Below are positions 53,815 through 63,837 of a DNA stretch of 64,000 nt, one piece after another. Source of the stretch: Arcuatula senhousia (lineage: Eukaryota > Mollusca > Bivalvia > Mytilida > Mytilidae); the NCBI GenBank assembly GCA_963971305.1, contig OZ020305.1:48775080-48839079 (forward strand), read 5' to 3'. A program made the position numbers and the translations under genes. Numbering within the stretch: the stretch's first letter is position 1; the number at the start of each line of letters is the position of its first letter. The notes under the pieces are model-generated. The model was not told the origin of the DNA and made no database searches. It saw only the letters and a program-made list of their open reading frames with translations.

Positions 53815-55172
53815 TAAATTTACTTTTAATAATTTCTTTGTTCCAAAAAGTTATACCAAAAAAAACCATATCATAGAGAATGCCTTTAAATCAAAACAAA
53901 TTGATGAAATGAGCTATAACTACATTTGTCAAGATCTAGATAGTAGAAAACTGGGACATTTCTTTATGTTGCCAAAAATACATAAGATCCCAATTGATAT
54001 ATTGAAAGAAATGGAAGTAGATTATGAACTTCGAAAAAATTATCTTATAACTGGCCGCCCAATCGTCAGCCTATGCGGTACACCATTACATAACTTTGGA
54101 CGTTTCATTGATCATATATTATTACCTATGGTTCAAAACCAATGTACTTATACTAGAGATACCAAACATTTCATAAGAAAAATCGAAAGTATAAAAGTTC
54201 CACAGGACACCTTTCTAATTACATGCGATGCATCTAATATGTATACTAACTTAGAAATTAATGAAATACTTGAAGCTGTAAACAGACTGTTGGATCAAGT
54301 TGATATAAACAACTATTCAATCAAAATTCTGAGAAAAGAAACAATACTAGAATTACTAAACATAATACTGAGAAACAATGAGTTTACATTCAATGACCAA
54401 ATCTATAAGCAAAAAATAGGCGTCCCTATGGGAGGTAGTGTCTCTGCAGAATTAGCAGACATTAGAATGTACGAAATATTTGAAAACATTCTTAACAAAT
54501 ATGAGCATGATGAGCATAAGAGCAAAATAATCTTCTGTGCAAGATATAGAGATGACATATTCCTTTTACATAAAGGATCAGAAGCTGAAATTCATGAATT
54601 CTTCCAACTAGCTAATTCTTGCCATAAGCTATTGAAATTTACATATGATATTTCTTACTCAGAAATGCCATTCTTAGACACATTCATATACAAAGGGGAA
54701 AGATTTAACCTGAATGGAACTCTTGACCTAAAAACATATACGAAAAAAACGGATACATTCCAATATTTAGAAAGGGGAAGCTCACATCCCCAAGGGGTAT
54801 TTAAAGGCTTCATTAAAGGAGAGATAATAAGACATATCAGAAATACAAGTGATGCAATGCAGCTTCAAAACATCATCAAAGTCTTCAAAATCAGACTTAT
54901 ACAGAGAGGTTATAAATCTACAGAGATTGATGAAATAATACAAAATACAATTCATCTAAACAGAAAAGATCTGTAACAAGATAATAGACGTGGTAATGAT
55001 AAAACCATAGTGTTGGTAACGAAGTTCAATCCAGCCATAAAAAAATTGAAAAAAATATTAATTAAACATTGGCAGGTATTGCAGAGCAATAAAAGATGCA
55101 AGCAAATATTTAATAGGCTTCCTATGATTGCATACAAAAGAGGAAAAAACTTACAAGATTTGTTAAAAAAAT
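53815..55172 (+). pseudogene. Penelope-like reverse transcriptase
   Basis: The frame from ~53815 to 54976 reads NFFVPKSYTKKNHIIE, LGHFFMLPKIHKIP, NYLITGRPIVSLCGTPLHNF, then motif A FLITCDASNMYTNL, KIGVPMGGSVSAELADIRMY and motif C ARYRDDIFLLHKG. It continues through FTYDISYSEMPFLDTFIYKG and KTDTFQYLERGSSHPQGVF. These are Penelope-like RT hallmarks (D..xxLYTN, VPMGG, YRDD). After a stop at 54976 the frame shifts to LVTKFNPAIKKLKK and RLPMIAYKRGKNLQDLLKK (to ~55172). No GIY-YIG domain follows. It has diverged from the element at 7624-8834. Confidence 0.88.
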
Positions 55173-55689
55173 AAACAACAATTCTAATAGAATCGAAATG
55201 GTAATCACAAAAACCTGGACACTCAGAAACAGAAAACAATAAATGGGTTAATTGATTTAAATGGTGTCTTGTCTAGCTGTATTAAAATATAGAAGAATGA
55301 TTTTGACAACTGAAGATGGACCATATCATTCTTAAAGTTAATAATATTTAATACAGTAAGGTCCGAAACACCATAAATAATACTCAGAATTTGAATAAAA
55401 TTTCAAACATCAAAGTTAGAAGTACATTCTAAATATACAGTATACTAGCTCATGCAGCTATAATGAAAAAGAAGAGATAACATACTGATTACAGATGTGA
55501 CATATTGAACAATAATATGGAATCCTATCCTAGATAGTGAAACAAGACCTCCAATAATGAAAATAAATTGAATATTTAATTGAACAAAACAGAAAATGAG
55601 GAAAAAAGTTTTAGGCTGAACGGTGCAAAGATGGGATTTTGTGATTTTTTGATAATGCATGCATTATTAGCAAAATATCTGCATGATGT
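55173..55689. other. AT-rich sequence between retroelement fragments
   Basis: No motif recognised. It probably includes decayed Penelope 3' sequence. Confidence 0.4.
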
Positions 55690-56400
55690 TTATTGAAGAC
55701 GTAAAGAAGATTTAGAGTTTCCTGATAAACTTTATAAAGTTATAAAAGTTAAAGTTAAAAACAGCAGTAAACGAATTATCAATGATAAATATGAAGAAGT
55801 CTTCATGAACAAAATTGTAAAATTTGATAATAGCTCTAAGTTATATCTATATAGCAAGTTAAAGCTAAATATGAATATGGCAGATTATTTGAAAATCCCC
55901 AATTTCAATAGTCGAAAGACTCTTACTAAATTTCGCATTAGTGATCATAACTTGGCTGTTGAGGTTGGGAGATACAAAAACATCCCTTGTGATCAGAGAC
56001 TTTGTAAAATATGCAATGTCTTGGATGACGAGGCACACTTCTTTTTTGACTGCCAAATAAATAACAGTATACGTAATAGTTTTTTAAACAAAATATCTAA
56101 TAAATATACAAACTTTAACCAGCTTGACTCTTTTAATAAACTTGTACTTATTCTAAACTATGATATGGATGTTTTGTCCATTATTATTGACTTTATAAAG
56201 CAATCCTTAGAATTGCGAAAATGAGGTCTATACTGGTCAAGTGCATGCATATTATATTAATTCACTTTCTTTTATGTCTTCTTTATATTTGTATGTACTT
56301 CTATGTGAATATGTTCATGTTATGTATTATTATATGTATTGCCTGGCCTACTATGGTCTTTATGCAAATAAACTTATTATTATATAATGCCATAGTTATC
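55690..56400 (+). pseudogene. C-terminal end of a CR1/L2-like LINE ORF2 plus 3' UTR
   Basis: The frame to 56224 reads INDKYEEVFMNKIVKFDNSS, KLYLYSKLKLNMNMADYL, FRISDHNLAVEVGRYKNIPC and the zinc knuckle CKICNVLDDEAHFFFDCQ. This matches, in layout, the end of the LINE at 9482-12175 (CTLCN...GNEMHYLFTCQ). The 3' UTR ends near GCAAATAAACTTATTATTATA. The rest of the LINE is missing. Confidence 0.7.
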
Positions 56401-58329
56401 ATATTTGGGTATGTATTTCACTTTTATCTGGATTGGGGGGGGGGGGTCGATTTATTTCCAAAGCACCTTTAGGGGGGGTTGAATTTTTTTTTATACCTAT
56501 ATGGGTGGGTTGATTTTTTTATTTGATGTTCTGGAAAAAATTACCCAGCCCCCCCCCCCCCCAACTGATAAATAATGACCGTTCCCTTGGCTCTGCAACT
56601 TTCTCATTTACAATTTTGAAAAGCATGGTTAGTCTTGCATCTTTTCGTCTTTGCTCAAGTGATCTCCATTCTAGGTGGTTTAGCATCTTGCTTACACTAG
56701 AGTGATTTTGGTGTTTATTCATCACATAACGTGCTGCACGTCTCTGGACCATCTCTAGTCGGTCTATTTCTGTTTTATTGTATGGATCCCATACAGGACT
56801 GGCGTATTCTGTTATTGGTCTTCCAAGTGTTTTGTACGCACTTTCCTTTGCAGACGTAGATCCAATGTTCAGGTTTCGTTTCAGGAAGCCGAGTTGTTCT
56901 ATTGGCCATGGCCTTATTACATGTATTACAGATGTTGTTTACATGGTCATTCCATTTCAGTTCGGATGTAAATGTGCAGCCTAGGTATTTTGCGCTTTTG
57001 ACATGTTCTAAAAAGTGTGTCCGTGTAGTTTGTATGATGTTGCAATGGTGTTGTATTTCCGGCTAATAGTAAGTATATATACATTGCACTTGTCTGGGTG
57101 GAGGGCCATTTTCCACTTGGTTTCCCATATTGCCAATTTATCTAAATCTTTTTGTAGGTCGTTGGAATCTTTGTCGTTTGATATTGTAAGGTAGGCTATG
57201 GTGTCAACAGCATAATGGCGAATAGTAGATTTAATTCCATCAGGTATGTCGTTGATGTAAAAGCCCAATTAAGCACCGAATTAACCTTGGGGTACCCGAA
57301 TTCTACATCAATATGTGATGAGCTCTCTCCATCAACTAACTGCTTGTGTCCGATGTAAAAGGAAGCTAGCAATCCACCTATTGACCTTTCCTCTGATTCC
57401 GGTGAACAAGTAGACTGTGGCTGACTTTGTCGAAGGCTTTGGAAAAAACCATAATCAATACGTCTGTCTGTTTACCTGCACTCATAGTCTTCTCCGTCCG
57501 TCAGTTCATTAAAAAAATCCAGTTGGAAGCAACTTGGTTTTCTAAGTTAAAATATCTGGACATGCATTCTTTGTCTTTTGATACAGGTTGGGAAACGTGT
57601 TTTGTACACACACATTTTACGTAAATAAATGGCGGACATATCCACTTCGAAGTAGGTTTACTCGTTTAATTTTAATTTAGTTCGCTTGAATATAAGAACA
57701 AATAGCCCAACCGCTAGCTTAAGATGTCATTGTCTTAGAAATACAGACACACTTTTTGTAGAGGCTTTTGTTTTCCCAAACACTTCGTCAAGTCATGAAT
57801 TTTCATCAACGTTTTGTATACACACATCTGCACCATGCAACTTTTTCATAAGTTGGGAATTTTTGTCAGTGGATTAATGTATCAGGCACCGTTGACTAAT
57901 TGATTAAGAAACCCCAAACAACGAATTGGTATGATAAAAAAGCTGCCCATTCTCAGTTTTATTTGTATTTGTTTAAAAACGTTGTTGGAACAACACTTTT
58001 TGAAACGTTGTTGTACACACTCTGAATCTTTTTGTTTACCCAAACTCACCACTCTTAGCTAGTATTTATTTTAAATATTCGATAAGAGTAGGCTCAATGT
58101 GGGCCGCTACAAAGGCCGCAATCCCAACTTGCTAGCTGCAGTGTAGATGTATCAAGTCAAAACGCCCCATTGCCAAAACGCCTCGGCCAAATCCCCCTTT
58201 CAATAACGCCCCCTAAAAAAAAAAGACCCATAAAAAAACGCACCCACGCCCTCCCCCGTTTTAGTTTTAGAATGACTTTAATCTAAGTGTCCAATGTTAT
58301 TTTTTTCTTATGCACGAATTATTTTTGGT

Positions 58330-58520
58330 AATCATAGATGTGGAATAAGTGTATGCGACACAATCTACAATATTAAACAATTTTTAAAAAATTCACAGCG
58401 GAAAACAGCCAGTAGCCTTCAATGTGACCAGCATTCGTTGCCGTTGTTTGGAAATTGGCCCTGGATTGAAAATAAGCTACATTCAAGCCAAATCCGACAG
58501 TGTCAATGAAAGATCCCTCT
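58330..58520 (+). repeat. GTGGAATAAGTGTATGCGACA repeat
   Basis: It reads GATGTGGAATAAGTGTATGC, TTCACAGCGGAAAACAGCCA and TTGGAAATTGGCCCTGGATT; inverse of 19880-20060 in its first half. Confidence 0.5.
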
Positions 58521-58842
58521 TAACAAATAATAAGCTTCGCTGAGAGCAGCATGATACGACCGCAACAAGTTGAAACCAGTACGTTGGGTGCACAATATCT
58601 AATTCTTCAACAAAAAAAGAATTTTCAAAATCGAATATCTACAGCAGTTTTGTCAATACACTCGTTTTAGCCGCTTTTGTCTTTTTTTCGTAAAACGGTA
58701 GGGGCCACAAACATCAAATACAATATCAATACCAATACAATCCTTTAGTGGTTACAAACATCATATCAAAATTTCATAGCAATCGGTCATCATTTACTTG
58801 AAAGTTATCGCACGGAAACCAAATATCCCCAGACCACGATCG

Positions 58843-59076
58843 TCACTCGGCTAACTGAGAACTCGATCTGTTGGTTTTATTAAACATGGAGGCTATGCGG
58901 AAAATTATCAACATTTTGGCATTAAATGGTACACCCATGATTTGATATTTCCTCTGATGCACTCGTGAGTGTGTTGTTCTCGTTAGACAATCATTCAATA
59001 CAAATATCAGTTTCTCCAGGGGTTGGACAGGGAACCTTTTTTGGCCCTCTACAATTTTTCTTTTAAACACATGCAT
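58843..59076 (-). CDS. hypothetical ORF in the 57.6-61.5 kb element
   Basis: 78 codons: MHVFKRKIVEGQKRFPVQPL, LIFVLNDCLTRTTHSRVHQR, KYQIMGVPFNAKMLIIFRI. No family recognised. It shares strand with the ORFs at 59419-60400, so the set may be exons or pieces of one element gene. Coding status is uncertain. Confidence 0.25.
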   Translation of the reverse strand: MHVFKRKIVEGQKRFPVQPLEKLIFVLNDCLTRTTHSRVHQRKYQIMGVPFNAKMLIIFRIASMFNKTNRSSSQLAE

Positions 59077-59418
59077 TCTTCACATATGCATTCAATGACT
59101 AGACTTTTTACTGATGACAGTGGTGAACAACATCAAGACCAAATAGTTTTCAACACACTTAAAAACTGAGATGAAAGCTGGTCGGTGAGTAAAGTGAAGT
59201 GAAATGTTCATGATACATGTTATCTGCAACTGAACACCATTGCTAAAAGGCTACCGGGTTTTCCACCTATGGCAACAAGCTTTACATCGTGGACTCGGCA
59301 AAGTACCTTAGACTGACACCCCTGTGACAAACATAACAACGAAAGCCCATTCCACTCTCAGGAACTGCTTACTCTTAGAGCACCTGAGTTCACTCTCGTT
59401 CACATTGCTGATTGCTGT

Positions 59419-59631
59419 TTAGTTCATAAGTGATTTTTGTTTGTTTTGCAGTTTGTTTTGTTGTGATGATTTTATGGCTACCGATTTTGTCTTTGTATTT
59501 TCGGTACACATTTGCTTCCAAACAGAAACATCAACAGTGCCCAACAAATATCTAGGCAAAGTGTTACTGGACATTTGTGCGACCAGCCGTTGATTATTTC
59601 TAATGTATACGGACTCCAGCCAAGAAAGAAA
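59419..59631 (-). pseudogene. hypothetical coding tract cut by a MITE
   Basis: Read on the minus strand from the MITE edge: FLSWLESVYIRNNQRLVAQM, SSNTLPRYLLGTVDVSVWKQ, MCTENTKTKSVAIKSSQQ. Codon texture looks coding, and the MITE at 59632-59790 separates it from the tract at 59791-60036. Unknown family. Confidence 0.3.
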
Positions 59632-59790
59632 CAGGCGCTGATTCAGTCGGGGCGGGCGCACCCGGCGTGCGCCCCCCTAAAATGTGAAAAAAAAAATTTT
59701 TTAACAATGAAATCAATCAAAAAAAGGCCAAAAATTTTCGAATTTTAATACCCGCGCCCCCTCTTATAGAAAATCCTGGATCCGCGCCTG
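59632..59790. mobile_element. 159-bp MITE, CAGGCGC...GCGCCTG ends
   Basis: The ends CAGGCGCTGATTCAG and CTGGATCCGCGCCTG are inverted, with inner GGGCGCACCCGG and GCGCGGGTATT-type GC-rich blocks. A short direct repeat AGAAA lies on both sides. CAG-type ends and GGATCCAG are common in hAT-like MITEs, but this is inference. Confidence 0.6.
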
Positions 59791-60036
59791 AGAAAGTATC
59801 AACATACTAAAGTCCGTACACAGAGGAGCCGCCAGATTTGCTAATTGATATTTCATCGTAGAAGCTGTGTTGCATACATATATTATGATAAAGCATACAG
59901 TAGAATAGACGGGAGCCTGACAACTAGTTATGCCAACAAAATAGTATACTGGACATCGTTGTTGATGACCATCTGCAAAAGTCCTTTTCAATAACAAGAG
60001 GACATTTTCTACATTTCCTGGTTTCAAAATTGTCAA
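59791..60036 (-). CDS. hypothetical ORF in the 57.6-61.5 kb element
   Basis: MTILKPGNVENVLLLLKRTF, ADGHQQRCPVYYFVGITSC, QAPVYSTVCFIIIYVCNTAS, ending at the MITE. It may be a frame-shifted continuation of the ORF just upstream (60041-60400). No family recognised. Confidence 0.3.
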
Positions 60037-60040
60037 AGCA

Positions 60041-60400
60041 CTAAGGTTCTACGTATCCTAGACAAAGGTTGGTCTTATTCATAATTTGATTTCTATTTCG
60101 ACATTTTTGGTTTAACAATAGCACTATGCTCTTCATATTGATAAAGTGTTTGGAATTTTCAAATCTTAGGGTAGAGACTGAGCGCCTCTCATAAGACTTG
60201 AATAGACTAAACGCCACGTTTTTGTATCCCCCTTTACATTCAAACAGCAGAGTACAAGTATTCCCTTTTCCTTCAATCAACCCAATTTTGGTATGCTCTG
60301 CCAACAGATCTTGTGGAGGCAAACAGTCTTGTTGTTCGTTGATTGTGAAGGAATACAGTAATGCCGTAATCACTGTCTTTAACCGCTTTTTAAAGTGCAT
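60041..60400 (-). CDS. hypothetical ORF in the 57.6-61.5 kb element
   Basis: 119 codons: MHFKKRLKTVITALLYSFTI, NEQQDCLPPQDLLAEHTKIG, LIEGKGNTCTLLFECKGGYK, VAFSLFKSYERRSVSTLRF. A basic start then mixed composition. It begins 147 bp inside the right arm of the inverted-repeat element. I do not recognise it; it could be an element-encoded protein or a captured host exon. Confidence 0.35.
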   Translation of the reverse strand: MHFKKRLKTVITALLYSFTINEQQDCLPPQDLLAEHTKIGLIEGKGNTCTLLFECKGGYKNVAFSLFKSYERRSVSTLRFENSKHFINMKSIVLLLNQKCRNRNQIMNKTNLCLGYVEP

Positions 60401-60921
60401 TTATTATTCACAAACGTTCACCTCACAAAGTGCGATAATGATAAGTGTTACTGTACTTCACGAGTTACATAGCACTATAAGTGAAACCATATATAATTAA
60501 AAATATTCAAAATATATATGTTATATTAAAAAAACGCTGATAAATTAGGTGAGTTTGAGTAAACAAAAAGATTCTGGGTGTGTACAACAACGTTTCAAAA
60601 AGTGTGTGTCCAATAACGTTTTCAAACAAACACGAATTAAACTTAGACTAGGCAACTTTTTTATCATACTTATTCGTTGTATGGTGTTTCTTCATCAATT
60701 ATTCGACATGATACATTAATCCACTGACAAAAATTGCCAAAAGTACTTAAACACTGAACTAATGAAAAAGTTGGTGCAGATGTGTGTACAAAACGTTGTT
60801 GAAAATTCATGATTTTAAGAAGTGTTTGAGAAATCAAAAGCCTCTTCATACAGTGTGTCTGTATTTCTAAGACACTAACATCTCAAGCTAGCGGTTGGGC
60901 TATTTGTTCTTATATTCAAGC

Positions 60922-61375
60922 AGAGCCTAGCTTGTCGTAAAAGGCGACTAAGGGTCTTGGGATTCTGACGTCGGGTCAGTGCTCAGCCCACAAAGCGACC
61001 AAGTGTGTACCCTAGGTGGCTGAATAGGGTAGCCCTCGTCCGCGGGGGTTGTCAGGTCTATAATACGGAAACCCTGACCGCCGACCATAGTGTGCCAACG
61101 TGTGTGGAGAGTGCCACGCTTCATGCACGTAAAAGACCCCTTTGTGGACCGCCAAGTAGTGCACCACATAGGCTAAATTTTCCGCCTTATCCACCTCCCC
61201 CCTTTTCCTGTGGTTCTTCAAAATTTACCGGTCCTTTGTTTCCCACCCCATCCCCATATTTCATTTATCATCATCATTTCATGTTCATTTTATCATCCTT
61301 TTCATGTTCATCGCCTGTAAATAACCTATATAGCGTTGCACGGGCGTAAAACACCAACTCACTCACTCCCTCACT
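60922..61375 (+). mobile_element. family A retroposon, exact insertion boundaries
   Basis: The left inverted arm shows the uninterrupted site (TATATTCAAGCGAACTA in inverse). Here CAAGC is duplicated (60917-60921; 61376-61380) around a copy that starts AGAGCCTAGCTTGTCG and ends CACTCACTCCCTCACT. The 5' hairpin of longer copies is missing. 5' truncation, a short-unit tail and a target duplication together indicate retroposition. Confidence 0.78.
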
Positions 61376-61455
61376 CAAGCGAACTAGATTAAAATAAAAC
61401 GAGTAAACCTACATCGAAGTGGACATGTCCGCTATTTATTTACGTAAAATGTGTG

Positions 61456-62235
61456 ATAGCCTTCCCTTGGTGTAAACTTTTTTTGTTTTATTTGCCCCAG
61501 TGGCTGTTTTCCTGAGGTAAGTGATAGCACAGTGGTCACTTTTGTCTAGTGGGCTAGAGCATTCTATATTTTATATAAATGTGTTAGTGATAAAAGTAAT
61601 AAGTTGATTTTTGTTTTCTGTTGTTTCAAGAAAAGGGGGAGGGCAAAAGTGATTCCGGAATTTCAACAGTTCTGCCTTCCTTGGTTTTATTTTATATGGT
61701 TCCGTTATAATCCAATCAAATTCTTCTAAAGATCATGTGTCAATTGGCAGCCAATCAGAATTGTCGTCTTGACGATATTTCGAGGGAGACGGTATCATGG
61801 CGGAATATTTCTGAAATTGTCGTCTGGCCAATAAATTTATCCTCACACAAACATTTCTGTAGTACACTAAATGAGAATTGTTTTCTGATAACGTAGCAAT
61901 TTAAGGGTGATTTCCTTTTTGATGCTTAAAGCTCATGATACAGCCCCGATGACCTGCTCCTGTCAACTGTATGACAAAAATCATATTTGTTAACTTTTGT
62001 CGTTTTTAATATGATAATGGCTCTGCCCTAAAAGCTTGCGAAGATACAAAATGAATATGATAATAGGTGCAACCGAAACTGGGTTATTATGTTATAGATA
62101 AGTCCTATTCTTGCGACATTATAAACCTCAACTTCGTTGGACAACTAAAGTAAACACTATGTAATTACAAAAACGGTGTGAATGAGGTTTACAGAGTAGA
62201 GAATAATGGTCAAAATTAATATGATGCAGGTTAAA
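61456..62235. other. no gene seen
   Basis: AT-rich. A TATGATAATAGGTGCAACC tract at 62056 matches the tract before units E1 and E2 (18844, 19671) and is probably the edge of a decayed copy. Confidence 0.5.
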
Positions 62236-62541
62236 CCTGTGACGCTCCCGAAGTTTGAACGTATCCTTAAATATTTTACAAGCTAAAATAAGTTTTCAAA
62301 TGTTTATTGGGCAATCAATTGAAACAAATTCTTATTCGAAAATAAAAACAAAGTAGCTTTTCTTGTGGGTCCTTTGTGCGTTTAATGACGTCAGGAATTT
62401 TCAAAGAAAAAAGCGTTAAAAAGACGCAGAAAGTCCAGGAAACCGCGCGTGATTTACCGGACGTTGAAGGAAAATTGAGTCCATAGTACAACTAGAATAT
62501 TGACATTTCTACCATTATCGCTCCCTTCGGGAGCGTAATAG
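62236..62541. mobile_element. possible 0.3-kb MITE with GCTCCCGAAG ends
   Basis: GACGCTCCCGAAG at 62241 and CTTCGGGAGCGTAAT at 62525 are inverted. The latter also forms a CGCTCCC/GGGAGCG hairpin. Boundaries uncertain. Confidence 0.35.
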
Positions 62542-62883
62542 TTAAAGGATAAAGAATCAAATGATGCATAAAACTAAAGAATAGAGAGTAATGACCCTGA
62601 CAGAATAAAGAATATTGTGAAAAGTGGTCAAAACCTTTAAAGAATATAGAATAAAGGGCAACGTTAACATCTTTGATTGGGCGGAGCTACAATGTACAAT
62701 ATGCCTTCCCATTGGCATTGCTGGGCGCAATGTCAAAATCGATACATGTACTCAAATATTGCTTACAGTATATTAATGAAGAATCCAGTTAAATTTTTCC
62801 CATATTTTGCGCAATTTAAAAGACTTTCCTGAACATATCAATTATTAACAGCTTTTAACCAAAATTTTATTGACCCAATATTA

Positions 62884-63831
62884 GAGGGTGTTGATGCCCT
62901 TAAGCAATAGCCGTTATTTGCCTTATTTTCGCTACCGTTAGTGTTATACAGGGATATTTTTAACCGTTTTCCGGTATCGAGTTTTTGGCGTGATTCGTTA
63001 TAGGGCTGAAACGCTACGCTCATGCCACGATACGATACGTACCGTACATTTTCATAATGATACTATTACTTTCGGTTCGGTACAATTTCTTTACAACTTC
63101 CTTTAAATTTCCTTTGTTTTCCCATCTTTTTGCTGAACATGTCGTCAAAAACACATTCATAGGAGAACTGAAGTTGTTATTAGCTTAAAACCCTCAAAAT
63201 CACCCATTGGAAATGAATTTTCAACAACAGAAGTTCTGGTTGTATCTTAACGAAAGGGCGCCATACTGATTTTGACCTTTTCAGTTTCCGGAAATCATAA
63301 AATAAGGAGTAAAGTCCCGATCATGTACCGAATCGAAAAAGCGCCAAAATGTTCCGTGAACCGAAAATTGATAAAATACCGATAATATTCGGTACTTCGG
63401 AGTATCATTTCACCCCTAATTCGTTATGACCTTAAATTTAGCAACCGTTAGCCTTATTTCGCCCACAAAATAGGCGTTAAACGTTATTGTTGGCTGTATT
63501 TTTTACCGTGACAATGAAAAAAAAACACTGATTTTTTTTCGCAGCTATTCCGTCAATCGACAAAAGTTCAATTCAACAGGAGAGAACCTAAGACAAAATG
63601 CTGTACGAAAACAACAAGACGTGGAGTACTTAGTTTTTATTATTATAGCACTTCAAAATTATGCATTTTACTGACCTATACTGTATTCGAAGTATCAATA
63701 TAGATGGAAACTTTTTTTTTTCACTTCAAAGACAAGTTAGATCAGCTAACCGTTACGTTGATTTAGGCTACCGTTATATGGCGATATTTTTAGCCGTTAT
63801 CCGTTATGAAGGGTACCCCATCAATACCCCC
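62884..63831. mobile_element. 0.95-kb inverted-terminus element, 6-bp target duplication
   Basis: The ends GAGGGTGTTGATG and CATCAATACCCCC are inverted. ATATTA is duplicated at 62878-62883 and 63832-63837. Inside are repeated ACCGTTAG, CCGTTAT and GCGATATTTTTAGCCG motifs in both orientations. Its left half is interrupted by a hAT-type MITE at 63001-63418. No transposase. Confidence 0.65.
63001..63418. mobile_element. 418-bp hAT-type MITE, 8-bp target duplication
   Basis: The ends are TAGGGCTGAAACG and (inverse) TCATTTCACCCCTA. ATTCGTTA is duplicated exactly at 62993-63000 and 63419-63426. An 8-bp duplication and TAGGG.TG ends fit hAT elements. The interior is rich in GGTACCGAA/TTCGGTACC-like blocks. 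Confidence 0.78.
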
Positions 63832-63837
63832 ATATTA

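Larger units (their letters stand above)
53656..56586. mobile_element. 2.9-kb inverted-terminus element with G-rich ends, carrying retroelement fragments
   Basis: The left end GGGAACGGTCATTATTTATC, AGTTGGGGGG and right end CCCCCCAACT, GATAAATAATGACCGTTCCC are perfect inverses. CTGGGTAAATTT/AAAATTACCCAG follows inside. Repeated GGGGGG..TTGAATTTTTTT blocks are subterminal. A 3-bp TTG on each side could be the target duplication. The inside holds a Penelope-like RT and a LINE 3' part, so the element was invaded or captured them. I do not recognise the superfamily. Confidence 0.68.
53160..57460 (-). pseudogene. Jockey-type LINE relic, split by a transposon
   Basis: On the minus strand the right part (57460-56590) has FSKAFDKVSHSLLVH (motif A), YAVDTIAYL (YADD decayed), WKMALHPDKCNVY, then DP.N.TEIDRL, MVQRRAARYVMNKHQN and WRSLEQRRKDARL. 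The left part (53285-53195) has the typical C-terminus DWNSLPTGVVSAPSVEAFKA ending LSKLD and a stop. Between them lies the G-rich inverted-terminus element 53656-56586. Multiple frameshifts and stops show it is long dead. Confidence 0.7.
57609..61455. mobile_element. 3.8-kb element with ~440-bp inverted arms
   Basis: The left arm 57609-58051 starts CACACATTTTACGTAAATAA. The right arm 60547-61455 ends TTATTTACGTAAAATGTGTG. The arms share ACTTCGA.GTAGGTTTACTCG, CAACCGCTAGCTT, CAGACACACT, AATGTATCA.G and GTTTAC.CAAACTCACC. The right arm is lengthened by a family A retroposon (60922-61375). The middle contains minus-strand ORFs of unknown kind and a small MITE. Confidence 0.72.

Noticed and set aside
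56519..56752. 77-codon minus ORF ending in a glycine run
   Set aside because: The real coding part is a LINE fragment (QRRAARYVMNKHQN). The end runs into the G-rich transposon terminus by chance.
61005..61349. 114-codon ORF and similar ones at 3679-4044 and 6190-6405
   Set aside because: All lie inside family A copies and are not conserved in frame between copies.
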